38,250 nucleotides of DNA from Candidatus Jordarchaeia archaeon (GCA_018383815.1 JAHAWU010000020.1:1-38250); one strand, 5' to 3'; counted from the stretch's first letter, positions 1 through 9,020 are shown. The notes: generated by a model not told the origin, from the letters alone. Numbers and translations: made by a program.

Positions 1-1
1 G

Positions 2-121
2 AGATTGGCAGATTGGGGTGCAGATTCAGTTACTTGTGAAGAGGTGCTCTGCCGAACCCGTGGAGACCCAGTATGCCAGTTCGTTTACCATTTCCATCTG
101 AAGAAACCCGAATTATTCTAA
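2..121 (+). CDS. V4R-domain protein, C-terminal end only
   Basis: The window opens inside a reading frame that ends with TAA at 119-121. The 39 visible residues include VTCEEVLCRTRGDPVCQF, which matches the usual end of V4R (4-vinyl reductase) domains, where an acidic residue is followed by Cys, a Gly-Asp turn and a last Cys-x-Phe strand. V4R domains bind small hydrophobic ligands and often sit in archaeal regulators. What precedes the domain lies outside the window, so no function beyond ligand binding can be offered. There is no stop in this frame from base 2. Confidence 0.65.
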   Translation, partial: RLADWGADSVTCEEVLCRTRGDPVCQFVYHFHLKKPELF

Positions 122-335
122 AAGACATTTTTTGGGGATGGGGGTCCTCCTTTTTATTGCAACTTTAAAAATAGATGAACCCAAAATTCCCAATGTATTC
201 TTTTGTCGATGCGGAGTATACATTAATCCTTTTTGGTTTCTTTTAGTCTCTTAATTTATGGGAATTAAATTTTTATAGCAAGAGTAAATCTTTTCTGTAG
301 TCAACAGTCTGTTAATTGATGCTGGTTGGATAGTT
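122..335 (+). promoter_or_regulatory. Intergenic region with likely promoter of the lyase gene
   Basis: No gene is seen between the V4R tail and the lyase. An AT-rich stretch with a TATA-like AAATTTTTATA near 267-277 lies about 60 bases before the ATG at 336. No good ribosome binding site precedes that ATG. The assignment rests on base composition and position only. Confidence 0.35.
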
Positions 336-1742
336 ATGAGAATGCGGAGAGAGCTGGATTCGTTAGGAGAGAAGGAGGTGCCATTTGAGGCCTATTATGG
401 AATTCAGACTCAAAGAGCCCTAGAAAATTTTCCCGTTAGCGGATTGAGGGAGCATCCCCTATTTATAAAGGCTTACATTATGGTAAAGAAGGCGGCCGCC
501 CTAACCAACATAGAGGTTGGTTATCTAGATCCCAAAATAGGCGGGGCCATAGTTCAGGCTTGTGATGAAATTCTGGAAGGCAAACTAATGGATCAATTTG
601 TGGTGGATGTTTTCCAGGCAGGGGCGGGCACCTCCTTTAACATGAATGTAAATGAGGTACTAGCCAACCGCGCCTTGGAAATCATTGGGAGACCCAAAGG
701 CGAATACAAAACAATAAGCCCAAACGACCACGTCAACATGGCGCAGTCAACCAATGATACCTTCCCCACCGCAATGCATGTAGCCACACTTCTAGCTCTA
801 CAAAAACTGTTTAGTGTTTTGGAGAATCTAAGAGACGCTTTTCGCAAGAAGGGAGAAGAGTTTTCGGACGTGATAAAATCTGGGAGAACCCATCTCAATG
901 ACGCCTTACCAGTCACCTTGGGGCAGGAATTCCAGGCCTACGCTTCAGCATTAGACCGAGCCCTAAAACAGCTAAAAATTAGAAAAAAGGAAATAGAAGA
1001 AGTAGCTTTAGGAGGCACAGCAACTGGAACTGGCGTTAACACCCACCCAAAATACAGAGAAATGGTGGTAAAAAAGCTCTCTGAAATAAGTTCTCTCAAC
1101 CTCAAACCAGCCTCTGACCCCTTCGAAGCACAACAGAGCCAACTCAAAATAGCCACAATATCAAGTGGACTAAAAGAACTAGCCCTAGAACTAATTCGCA
1201 TAGCAAACGACCTACGCCTTCTCAACTCGGGTCCAACCACCGGCATCTCAGAAATTGTACTACCAGCGGTTCAACCAGGTTCATCAATGATGCCCGGAAA
1301 AGTGAATCCCGTGATGTGCGAGTGCCTAAACATGATAGGTTTCCAAATCGTGGGAAACGACCTCACCATATCGCTAGCCGTGCAAGCGGGACAACTAGAA
1401 CTTAACGTGATGATGCCCGTAATAATCCACAACCTTCTCCAATCCATAGACCTCCTGGTAAACTATCTTCCCGTTTTTACCACAAAATGTGTATTGGAGA
1501 TAAAGGCCAACCGTGAAAGGTGCAAACAGTATCTTGAAAAGAACCCTTCGCTGGCCACCCTCCTCTCACCTTATATCGGATATCTTAAGGCGGCTGAAAT
1601 CGCAAAAGAAGCACTCCGCAAGGGGGTGCCCGTTAGAAAGTTGGTTTTAGAAAAGGGATTGATGGATGAAAAAACAATAGAGGAAATCTTCCGACCGGAG
1701 CACCTTATAGGAACCAAAAAAGAAACGGAAAATAAATATTAA
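336..1742 (+). CDS. aspA: Aspartate ammonia-lyase (aspartase/fumarase superfamily)
   Basis: A 468-residue member of the aspartase/class II fumarase superfamily, which forms homotetramers and reversibly eliminates ammonia from aspartate (or water from malate) to give fumarate. The family signature GSSMMPGKVNP is at residues 315-325 and supplies the catalytic Ser of the mobile loop. SGRTHLNDALPVTLGQEF (182-199) and NDTFPTAMHVA (140-150) are the other two conserved regions. The N-terminal LGEKEVPFEAYYGIQTQRA and the AGQLELNVMMPVI stretch look more like aspartase than FumC, which usually has GNFELNV at the second site; fumarase remains the alternative. Full length for the family. A second in-frame ATG lies two codons downstream. 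The gene stands alone and could feed amino-acid nitrogen and fumarate into central metabolism. Confidence 0.85.
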   Translation: MRMRRELDSLGEKEVPFEAYYGIQTQRALENFPVSGLREHPLFIKAYIMVKKAAALTNIEVGYLDPKIGGAIVQACDEILEGKLMDQFVVDVFQAGAGTSFNMNVNEVLANRALEIIGRPKGEYKTISPNDHVNMAQSTNDTFPTAMHVATLLALQKLFSVLENLRDAFRKKGEEFSDVIKSGRTHLNDALPVTLGQEFQAYASALDRALKQLKIRKKEIEEVALGGTATGTGVNTHPKYREMVVKKLSEISSLNLKPASDPFEAQQSQLKIATISSGLKELALELIRIANDLRLLNSGPTTGISEIVLPAVQPGSSMMPGKVNPVMCECLNMIGFQIVGNDLTISLAVQAGQLELNVMMPVIIHNLLQSIDLLVNYLPVFTTKCVLEIKANRERCKQYLEKNPSLATLLSPYIGYLKAAEIAKEALRKGVPVRKLVLEKGLMDEKTIEEIFRPEHLIGTKKETENKY

Positions 1743-1820
1743 TTATTTCCACCCAAAGATCCTAGTCTAAGGGTGCCAGAGAACATTTAGTTTCCAAAAT
1801 GTTATCCGCCTCCCCATTTT

Positions 1821-1885
1821 TATAAATATTAAAAATTTAATATTGAAAAGAAATAATATTTTTAAATTCGAAAATACTTAAAATC
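1821..1885 (+). promoter_or_regulatory. Probable promoter of the acyl-CoA synthetase gene
   Basis: Two TATA-like boxes are visible, TATAAATATT at 1821-1830 and AATACTTAAAA near 1873-1883. Either lies at a sensible distance from a transcription start ahead of the strong ribosome binding site GGAGGAGATGGAGG at 1912-1925. Which one is used cannot be told from sequence. Confidence 0.4.
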
Positions 1886-1933
1886 TGAAAACAAGTTGAT
1901 TTAATTTAATTGGAGGAGATGGAGGCAGTATAA

Positions 1934-3580
1934 TTGGCCGAAAAAGTGTACCTTTCAAAACCCTGGTTGAAAAACTATGACAAAGATGTTCCCAAAACCA
2001 TAAAATACCCCAAAATACCTATTTATGAAACCCTCAACGAGTCAGTGAAAAAGTTCCCAGAAAAGCCAGCCCTCTTTTGGGGCAAAAGAACAATAACCTA
2101 CAAAGAACTGGGAGAATACATAGATCGTTTCTCCAATGCCTTAGCAGATATGGGCGTTAAAAAGGGCAGTAGAGTAGCCCTCCTAATGCTTAACGTTCCA
2201 CAATACGTAATAAGCCTATACGGGATACTTAAAGCTGGAGGGACGGCGGTAGGAATAAATCCCCTACTCTCACCTCGAGAAATAGAATTCATCCTAAACG
2301 ACTCCGGAGCAGAAACAATAATAACCCTGGACCTATTTCTCTCCCGAGTAAATGAAGTCAAGCCCAACATCAAACTGAAAAACATAATCATTGCCGGCAT
2401 AGGCGACTTCCCCCAGCAGCCAGGACCCCTAGCTGAGCCTAAAGAGGTGGAAGGGGCCAAACAGTTCCTCACCCTAATTAGAACTCATTCGCCCCAGCCC
2501 CCAAAAATAAAAATCGACCCTGAAGAAGATGAGGCAATCCTACAGTATACAGGAGGCACCACCGGCCTTCCCAAGGGTGTGGTTCTCACCCACCGCAACA
2601 TGGTGTGCAACATATACCAAGTCTACACTTGGTTCAATCCCACCTTTGGAACAGACACCTTCTGCTCAGCTTTCCCCATGTTCCATGTAGCAGGACTGAT
2701 AGTCTGCCTGGTAGCGATAACCATTGGAGGAGCCCAATGCTTGGTATGGAACCCCCGAGACACAGACAACATAATACAACTGATAAACGATTATAATCCC
2801 AAATGGATAGTGAACGTACCTACCCTATACATGATGCTCCTAAAAAATCCCAAATTCTTCCAATCCAAAGTGGTTAACGCTGAACAGTTTTTAAGCGCTG
2901 CAGCTCCCATGCCGGTAGAAATCATTAGGGAGTTACAAACCAAAACCAAAGGTGTAGTAGTGGAGATTTGGGGTCTCACAGAGACAAGTCCCGCTGCTAC
3001 AATTATGCCCTTCAAAGGAAAGAAAAAGGTCGGATCCGTAGGTTTGCCCCTTGCGGATACCATAGTTAAGGTCGTGGACATTAATACTAGGGAAGCTTTG
3101 CCCGTGGGTGAAAAAGGTGAATTAGCGGTGTACGGTCCACAGGTGTTTTATAAAGGTTATTGGAATAAGCCTGAGGAGACCGCCCATGCTCTTAAGGATG
3201 GTTGGGTGTTTACAGGAGATGTGGGCTATATGGATGAGGACGGCTACTTCTACATAGTAGACCGTACAAAGGATATGATTAATGTTTCAGGATACAAGGT
3301 CTTCTCTAGGGAAGTGGATGAGGTGGTTCACCAGCATCCCGCAGTGGCTTTGGCTGCAACTGTTGGCGTGCCAGACCCCGAACGTCCGGGCAGTGAAAGA
3401 GTGAAGGTATTCATAGTGCTAAAGGAGGGTTACCAGGAAAGTCCAGAATTAAAGGAGGACATTATGAATTTTCTGAGAAGCAATTTGGCCAAGTATAAGG
3501 TGCCAAAAATTATTGAGTTCCGCAAAGAGCTTCCCATGAGTCTAACAGGGAAGGTTCTAAAAAGGCAGCTAAGGGAGTAG
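1934..3580 (+). CDS. AMP-forming acyl-CoA synthetase (fatty-acid/organic-acid CoA ligase)
   Basis: A 548-residue adenylate-forming enzyme that makes an acyl-AMP from a carboxylic acid and ATP and then an acyl-CoA. The P-loop-like motif YTGGTTGLPKG is at residues 205-215, the A5-type motif EIWGLTETSP near 344-353, the adenylate-binding GWVFTGDVGYMDEDGYF with RTKDMINVSGYKV around 430-460, and the catalytic C-terminal Lys in LTGKVLKRQ near 540. Full length for long- or medium-chain acyl-CoA synthetases; chain length cannot be read from sequence. The TTG start at 1934 is chosen because GGAGGAGATGGAGG ends about nine bases upstream. It is the last plus-strand gene before a convergent minus-strand gene. 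Confidence 0.9.
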   Translation: MAEKVYLSKPWLKNYDKDVPKTIKYPKIPIYETLNESVKKFPEKPALFWGKRTITYKELGEYIDRFSNALADMGVKKGSRVALLMLNVPQYVISLYGILKAGGTAVGINPLLSPREIEFILNDSGAETIITLDLFLSRVNEVKPNIKLKNIIIAGIGDFPQQPGPLAEPKEVEGAKQFLTLIRTHSPQPPKIKIDPEEDEAILQYTGGTTGLPKGVVLTHRNMVCNIYQVYTWFNPTFGTDTFCSAFPMFHVAGLIVCLVAITIGGAQCLVWNPRDTDNIIQLINDYNPKWIVNVPTLYMMLLKNPKFFQSKVVNAEQFLSAAAPMPVEIIRELQTKTKGVVVEIWGLTETSPAATIMPFKGKKKVGSVGLPLADTIVKVVDINTREALPVGEKGELAVYGPQVFYKGYWNKPEETAHALKDGWVFTGDVGYMDEDGYFYIVDRTKDMINVSGYKVFSREVDEVVHQHPAVALAATVGVPDPERPGSERVKVFIVLKEGYQESPELKEDIMNFLRSNLAKYKVPKIIEFRKELPMSLTGKVLKRQLRE

Positions 3581-3612
3581 GAAATAACAATAGAAGGTTT
3601 AGTTCTAAATTA

Positions 3613-3630
3613 CCCTTTTTCCTTCTTTTA
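3613..3630 (+). terminator. T-rich terminator between convergent genes
   Basis: A pyrimidine-rich run, CCCTTTTTCCTTCTTTT, follows the acyl-CoA synthetase stop by about 33 bases and lies before the end of the convergent KaiC-like gene. Oligo-T tracts of this sort end transcription in archaea without a hairpin. Confidence 0.4.
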
Positions 3631-3655
3631 AGGCTGCATATCCCATTTATTGTTA

Positions 3656-5221
3656 CTAGTCTTCTAAAAATTGGATTTGTTTCTTTTTATTAATTGTGTA
3701 CCTCGTTTTTTCCAAGCTGAAGTTGAAAACTCCTTTTAAAATTTGGATCTTAGAATCTATTCCTTCGGGAGTGTCGTCTCCTATGAACTTTATGAAGACA
3801 TCAGATAATTGGTAGAGCATTGTTTGGAACCTCTCGGAGTGGGCCTGTTCTGTGAGGGTGTAGAGGGCTAGGTCTCCGCAGTATTTATGGTAACGGAAAG
3901 CTTTTCTACAGAACCTAATTACATCATCCTCAGGAAGGCCGACGCTCATGTCGGTTAGTGTGGAGAATATCCAGAAGACTGATTTACCTTCAGGGATACT
4001 GTTTCTCACTTTTGTCATTTCTGACAAAACTTTATCCACATCAAAGGGATTAGAAACAGGATAGATGTTGCCTTCCGGCCCTTCTTTACCACCTTTTACG
4101 TTTAGGCAATCAATAATGTTAAGGTTGCCCTTCTGTAAAATTTTTAGGGGTGTCCCACCGGCATCCACACCTTGGTCAACCATTTTGAAGCGTGCATTAA
4201 ATTCCTCTGGTGAGAAATGATAGTTAATATTAATTACGTGGCTATCCTCAAGTTGATTATGAAAAATTTGTGTGAGCGCTTCAAAGGCTCTGACACCGTA
4301 CTGATTTGTAGCTACCACTATCGAGTTTGACAATATTCCCCCACCTAGCAATGCGTCTACGATGGGAATTCCAGTTCTTATAACTTTAACACCCCCCGCA
4401 GCTTCTCCACGAGAAGGGTGTTCCTCGGTATAGGAACTCTGAATGGGCGCTGGCGGTTTGATAGCCTGTTTATTTGTTAAAACTTCAATCTCACCCTTTT
4501 CATTTATATCAAAAAAGACCTTCTTGGATTCAAAAGGAAAAACCCCCTTTATGACCTGAACACCATTCACCAGCCCTCGGGGTGTTTCTTCCACAATAAC
4601 CTTAATGAAAACATCTGACAACTGGTACAATTTTGCCAAAAAAATATTTGAGTGAGCTCTTTCGTTTATATAGTAGAATGCCAGGTCGCCTCTCTGCTTG
4701 TGGTAGCGAAAGGCTCTCCTACAGAATTTTACTAATTCATCCTCTTGCACACCGATGCTCATATTTGTGAGGTGGTAAAAAACCCAATATATCGGTTTAC
4801 CTTCTGGGACGCACTCCCGCGCTTCGGCCATAACTGTGAGAAGGTTATCAATATTAAAAGGATTAGAAACATAATGCACGTTACCCAATTTGTGAACCTC
4901 AGCCTCTTCAGGTAGGTTGAAACAATCAATGGTGGTTACACTACTATCTATAATCCCAGTTTCCTCAACCTTCTTTGATATTTCAGGGTTCCTTGTATAA
5001 AACTTAAGCCACCTTGTAGCTTCATATACAGAGTAGTGAAATGTAATGTTAATCAGGTGAAACTTTTCATTGAACTTGTTTAATCCTATCTGTAGACCTA
5101 GGTGGCGAATTTTAGAGCCCGGCTGGTGTGAAATAACAATAATTGAGTTGGATAGGAATCCACCACCCAGCAAATTATCCAGAAAAGTTATCCCTAAATT
5201 AGTGATTTTAAGTTCACTCAT
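3656..5221 (-). CDS. Tandem KaiC/RecA-like protein with degenerate nucleotide-binding sites
   Basis: A 521-residue protein made of two homologous halves (about 1-255 and 275-521). Each half opens like a KaiC/RAD55 domain: LDNLLGGGFLSNSIIVISHQ and VDALLGGGILSNSIVVATNQ. Each half also repeats a long C-terminal block, for instance CRRAFRYHKQRGDLAFY versus CRKAFRYHKYCGDLALY and KLYQLSDVFIKVI versus MLYQLSDVFIKFI. In canonical KaiC domains the first block runs into a Walker A GxxGxGKT; here it reads QPGSKIRHL and NQYGVRAFE, so the catalytic Lys-Thr is gone from both halves. It probably keeps the fold but does not hydrolyse ATP, and may act as a sensor or scaffold (inference). The start is the ATG at 5221. 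No membrane segment is seen and neighbours give no clear role. Confidence 0.8.
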   Translation of the reverse strand: MSELKITNLGITFLDNLLGGGFLSNSIIVISHQPGSKIRHLGLQIGLNKFNEKFHLINITFHYSVYEATRWLKFYTRNPEISKKVEETGIIDSSVTTIDCFNLPEEAEVHKLGNVHYVSNPFNIDNLLTVMAEARECVPEGKPIYWVFYHLTNMSIGVQEDELVKFCRRAFRYHKQRGDLAFYYINERAHSNIFLAKLYQLSDVFIKVIVEETPRGLVNGVQVIKGVFPFESKKVFFDINEKGEIEVLTNKQAIKPPAPIQSSYTEEHPSRGEAAGGVKVIRTGIPIVDALLGGGILSNSIVVATNQYGVRAFEALTQIFHNQLEDSHVININYHFSPEEFNARFKMVDQGVDAGGTPLKILQKGNLNIIDCLNVKGGKEGPEGNIYPVSNPFDVDKVLSEMTKVRNSIPEGKSVFWIFSTLTDMSVGLPEDDVIRFCRKAFRYHKYCGDLALYTLTEQAHSERFQTMLYQLSDVFIKFIGDDTPEGIDSKIQILKGVFNFSLEKTRYTINKKKQIQFLED

Positions 5222-5707
5222 TAAAATTCCATCCAGTTTTCAAAAATCCTATGATTTATTAAAACTCAGTGGTTAAGATATGCTTTTCGTAATGCCGTAA
5301 AATGTGTGAGATTTTTTAGAAAAACATAGAAGGCGCGAAAAGTTCACGGTTGAAAAAAGGGTTCCTTTTTTGGGTAACTCAAAAAGAGAAGAGGCAAACA
5401 ACCCACTTTTTTGGTCAGAAAAAAGCAAATTCACAAAGGAGTAAACTTTGGAAAGTCGTACCGCAATAGGCGTATTTGGAGAATTCGTGAGGAAGATAGG
5501 TAAAAAAGTTGCTGTTAGCCGCACCACCAGCTCATTCGAAATCTAACAATGTGTCGTGGAAGATTTATAGGTTAACAAAAATGGGCAATAGAGGCATCCC
5601 TAATTCGTGTCGCCTGTTACTTTTTGGATTTCAAAACTGGAACAAATATATACTAGTAGGTATAAAAAAATAGGTATAAAGTTTGGTTAAACTGGAGGAG
5701 GTAAATT
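5222..5707. other. Intergenic region between divergent genes
   Basis: About 490 bases separate the KaiC-like gene from the dipeptidase-like gene. Open frames here have low-complexity translations and no ribosome binding site, so no gene is called. The right end holds the promoter of the dipeptidase-like gene. Confidence 0.5.
5646..5702 (+). promoter_or_regulatory. Promoter and ribosome binding site of the M19-like gene
   Basis: Two TATA-like stretches, ATATATACTA at 5646-5655 and GGTATAAAAAAATAGGTATAAAG at about 5659-5681, are followed by GGAGGAGGT (5694-5702), which sets the GTG start at 5708. The near-repeat GGTATAAA occurs twice, 15 bases apart. Confidence 0.5.
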
Positions 5708-6811
5708 GTGGACTCTAGACTAATTATAGACACTTTAAGTCACGGCCCCTTGGTGTGGTCGGATAATTTAGTTGAGACCAGCAATCATATGCTGTCTCTG
5801 GGTCTTAGCCCTTGGAAGATTGTTCAAGATCTCATTGTGGTTGCAGCCAAGACCATTGCTTCGGATAATGATTATTTTGCAAAATACGTGGATGCTTGGA
5901 GGAAGTCGGGAGTCACCAGTGTGAGCTGGACAGTTGGCCCCATTCACGAGAAACCCTACTCCTATGAAGGGGTTTTCCACAACTACTCCTTTCTGGCACA
6001 CATAGTTGATAGTAGGAAAGATTTCTTCTTGAAGGTTCTAAAGGCAGAGGATATTGAGAAAGCCTTGAAACAGGATAAGAAGGGCATAATATTCAGTTTT
6101 CAAAGCTTGGAACACATAGGTTCCAACATTGATTTATTAGACCTCTACTACATGATGGGTATCCGAATAATGCAGCTAACCTATAATTATAGAAACTTGG
6201 TGGGAGATGGGTGTACAGAAAGGATGGACGGGGGACTTAGCAACTTTGGACTAACGGTGATTGAGAGGATGAACAAGCTGGGAATATTGGTGGATGTTTC
6301 CCACTGTGGGCCCAAAACCTCTATGGACGCCGTAGAAAACTCAAAAGACCCTGTGGTGGCCACCCACACCTTTTCCAAAAAATTGTATGACCACGACAGA
6401 GGCAAAACCGACGAGCTACTAAAAGCCATAGCAGAAAAGGGAGGATATATTGGGGTACTTGCGGTGCCCGGATTCTTAACCTCCAGACCCAAGACAACCA
6501 TTGATGACTGGCTAGACCATGTTGACTACATCGTAAACCTCGTAGGGATTGACTATGTGGGAATAGGAACAGATTTCTACGGCTTCTCCCTTCCAGAACC
6601 ATTAGCCAAAAAGATAAGCGAATTTCTCCAAGTTTTGGGCTTCAGGCCAGAACACAGAGCCAGCTTCGCCACAAAAATGGAGGGCTTTGAAGATTACACA
6701 AAGTTTCCAAATCTAATCCAGGGGCTGGCTGACAGGGGATATAGTGACCAGGAGATAGACAAAATAGCCGGACAAAACTTTCTCAGAGTATTCCGAAAAG
6801 TTGTTGGATAA
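5708..6811 (+). CDS. Peptidase M19 (membrane dipeptidase)-family protein with altered metal site
   Basis: A 367-residue amidohydrolase-fold protein of the M19 renal/membrane dipeptidase family, which normally cleaves dipeptides with a two-zinc centre. Family landmarks are clear: GIRIMQLTYNYRN (151-163), GILVDVSH with His199, ATHTFS with His220, and VGIGTDFYG with Asp289; these match human His198, His219 and Asp288 almost number for number. The N-terminal His-x-Asp of the family (DGHND) is replaced by DTLSH at residues 8-12, and the bridging Glu of the EGG motif aligns with Gln132 in FQSLEHIG. A nearby Glu135 or His12 might substitute. The substrate may therefore not be a dipeptide. No signal peptide is seen, so it is cytoplasmic. 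The GTG start at 5708 follows a strong GGAGGAGGT. Confidence 0.85.
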   Translation: MDSRLIIDTLSHGPLVWSDNLVETSNHMLSLGLSPWKIVQDLIVVAAKTIASDNDYFAKYVDAWRKSGVTSVSWTVGPIHEKPYSYEGVFHNYSFLAHIVDSRKDFFLKVLKAEDIEKALKQDKKGIIFSFQSLEHIGSNIDLLDLYYMMGIRIMQLTYNYRNLVGDGCTERMDGGLSNFGLTVIERMNKLGILVDVSHCGPKTSMDAVENSKDPVVATHTFSKKLYDHDRGKTDELLKAIAEKGGYIGVLAVPGFLTSRPKTTIDDWLDHVDYIVNLVGIDYVGIGTDFYGFSLPEPLAKKISEFLQVLGFRPEHRASFATKMEGFEDYTKFPNLIQGLADRGYSDQEIDKIAGQNFLRVFRKVVG

Positions 6812-6995
6812 ATAATTCTAAAACGCATCTCCCTCTTTTCGCCCTATTATGTCAGCTATCGTTGAGGCTACACTATTTCACAACTTGTTTTACCGGTGTT
6901 AATTAGTAGTCGTAGTAATTATTTTCGTCTTTTGAGTGATTTGAATAGTATACCTGGGCGAGGAACGGGTTTTTCTTTGCTATTTTATCGTAGTT
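6812..6995. other. Short convergent intergenic region
   Basis: The M19-like gene and the epimerase gene converge here. T-rich tracts (for example near 6889 and 6972) could serve as 3' ends. No gene or repeat is seen. Confidence 0.4.
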
Positions 6996-8563
6996 CTAGG
7001 GTGGGGGTGTGCACTCAGGGCACCAATGTCCTCCCTTGAGGATAAGTGTGGGGCTGCCTTCAAAAATGTGGCCGAAGGCGCATTTCCATTTTAGCTTTGT
7101 CTTCATATCCACGAGTTTTTCTGAGAGGCATTCCCCACCCCTGAATTTGGCGGCTTGACGCAGATCCTCTATTGTCAAATCTTCATCCCTCTTCATTTCA
7201 TCGTAACCATGGTCTAGTAGGTATGATTCTTCATCACGATTGGGGGGTTCGTCGTCCCAGTCGGGTATGGATTCCCATTTTTCCTTTGATCCGAAAAAGG
7301 CGTTAATCCTTCCCTGATTATTGGAGTAAACCCAGTTAAGTGGTCCGTCTTCACTTTTAGCCATTCGTTCCATCATTTTTTTAATGATCCTTTTCGGGAC
7401 AATTTTTACCAATTTGTAGTACGCTGGAATGTTTTCCTTTACTTGTTTGTAGTGATCTTCAAGCGTCTGCCTCTGGTGGTGAAGATAACTGTTGAGGATG
7501 TAACTGTCTTCGTACCAGCCGCAGTGGAAGTTTCTCAGGCAGAACCAGTTTCTATCCATTACCTTTCTGTAGTCCCCTATTCCCCTTATTTCCATCATGT
7601 CCCGGATATAGTCTTTAAAGATAAATCTACATGATTTTCCCCCTCCCATATTGTATATTTTGCACCAGAAATCGTCTGGGGCGTCCAAGCACTTCACCAA
7701 TCCGTATCCCGCATCTTGGCTGGTGATGAGTTCTATGTGGGTATTTAAGGGCTGGTGGAAGAGGATGGGATCCATTAAACTTAGAGCGTTGGGAATGGCA
7801 ATATATGTTTGTCTCAGTGAAACCCAGTACTTCAAACCCGAATCTATAACCTCCCTCTCAGCCTTCAACTTTGTCGTAGCATAAAAGTCATAGACACTGG
7901 GAATCAACGGGTCGCCCACCCTTATTCTGTGAACAGGAGGAAGCCTATCCCCATATATGGCAATAGAGGAAATGTATACTAGCTTTACTCCGTCTCCCCG
8001 GCGATAGATTCGCAAAATCTTTTTTCTTTTGTTGGTCTAATAATTTTAGATTTTTTCCACATTTTCCTCAAATTTCAAGGTTTCAACCCTCCAATGCCGA
8101 AAAAGTGTTTGGGAAAATTTAAGGAAGCACAGAAAAAGGGGCTCAAAAACTCTGGATTCTGCGAATCTATCGCCCGGTTTGGCTGCTTTTTGATGGCGTT
8201 AATCATGTTTTTTGTGCCCCCCAAATTCACCCTCTCTGTAAGCTCTGGGTTACGGTCGGCAGCAGGAGGTATCAAAGCAGCGGGATGAAGGACAAAATCG
8301 CAACCGTTAACCGCCTCCAATACGTCGTCTGGATTGGTCAAATCGCCATACACAATTTTTAATCCCTCATGTTCAACAATCCCTCTACCTCCAACTGGTC
8401 CCTTTTTTCCGCCTACATACTTTGAAAATTCTCTTATTATCTCCTTGTAGGGTAAAAGCAGCAAAACTATGTCGAACTCGTCCTTCCTTTTAAGTAATTC
8501 TTGGAAGGCCATCTTTCCCATAGAACCCGAAGCGCCAGTAAGGAGCACCCTATGTTTTCCCAC
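6996..8563 (-). pseudogene. NAD-dependent epimerase/dehydratase with C-terminal zinc finger, split by a small mobile element
   Basis: An SDR-type sugar-nucleotide epimerase/dehydratase gene, broken at codon ~136. The 5' part (8563 to 8173) encodes a Rossmann start VLLTGASGSMGKMAF and NPDDVLEAVNGCDFVLHPAAL. The 3' part (8001 to 6996) encodes VYISSIAIYGD and the catalytic YDFYATTKLK (Tyr-x-x-x-Lys). Between them sits a 171-bp element flanked by CCCGG on both sides. Removing the element and one CCCGG joins KKQPN to RGDGVKLVYIS in frame, so the insertion is the only visible lesion. The C-terminus carries KWKCAFGHIFEG...CPEC, a treble-clef-like zinc finger that is not part of the core epimerase fold. 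The start is the GTG at 8563; an inner TTG at 8015 lies within the element and is unlikely to be used. Substrate unknown. Confidence 0.85.
8002..8172. mobile_element. MITE-like element B, copy 1 (171 bp, in epimerase gene)
   Basis: The ends are inverted repeats: CGATAGATTCGCAAAATC on the left, and on the right the complement of CGATAGATTCGCAGAATC, one mismatch in 18. Flanking CCCGG at 7997-8001 and 8173-8177 is a 5-bp target duplication. The interior has no coding capacity. A second, diverged copy lies at 25861-26034. It is a non-autonomous element; the parent transposase is not in the window. Confidence 0.85.
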
Positions 8564-8643
8564 TTCTACCGATCACCACTTTAAAACCATTCTCACACGG
8601 TACGGTCTTTCAGAACATAATCTTTAAAATTTTTCTTAGATGC

Positions 8644-8781
8644 TGCTGTGTTGCATAATTTTACTTTTTTAAGTAGGTTTATTAGGTTGTTGAAAATTTT
8701 TCAAATTAACAATGTAAAATTATAAAAAATTCATTAGAATATATAAAGAAATTGAAAAAATGAAAATTGTACAACACAGCA
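8644..8781. mobile_element. MITE-like element A, copy 1 (138 bp)
   Basis: The element begins TGCTGTGTTGCATAATTTT and ends with the complement of TGCTGTGTTGTACAATTTT, an imperfect ~20-bp terminal inverted repeat whose first ten bases are perfect. It is flanked by the 8-bp direct repeat TTAGATGC at 8636-8643 and 8782-8789. The interior is about 80 percent A+T and non-coding. It is identical base for base to the copies at 12244-12381 and 34925-35062. The 8-bp duplication and the end sequence recall IS6-family elements (inference). Confidence 0.92.
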
Positions 8782-9020
8782 TTAGATGCAATCAAAAATA
8801 AAAAAGAGAAATAATCAGAAAAAACGGTAAGGCGTAGAGGAGTTAATCTCACGGATTGAAATAACTTAGCTTCCCATTAAAGGGGTCTGAGGGCTACGTA
8901 GAAAATTTATAGATGAGCCAGTGTATACATATGTTAAAAGCCACACCCTTTAGACAGCGAAGGATACATTCTTATTCCTACGATACCATTAGAAGTAGAA
9001 GCAGAGAATTGAGAGAATAA

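Noticed and set aside
336-1742. Class II fumarase instead of aspartase
   Set aside because: The two share the GSSxMPGK signature; the N-terminal LGEKEVPFEAYYG and AGQLELNVMMPV favour aspartase, though not beyond doubt.
5273-5527. An 84-codon minus-strand open frame
   Set aside because: Low-complexity Ser/Phe/Leu-rich translation, no ribosome binding site, no recognisable domain; lies in a divergent promoter region.
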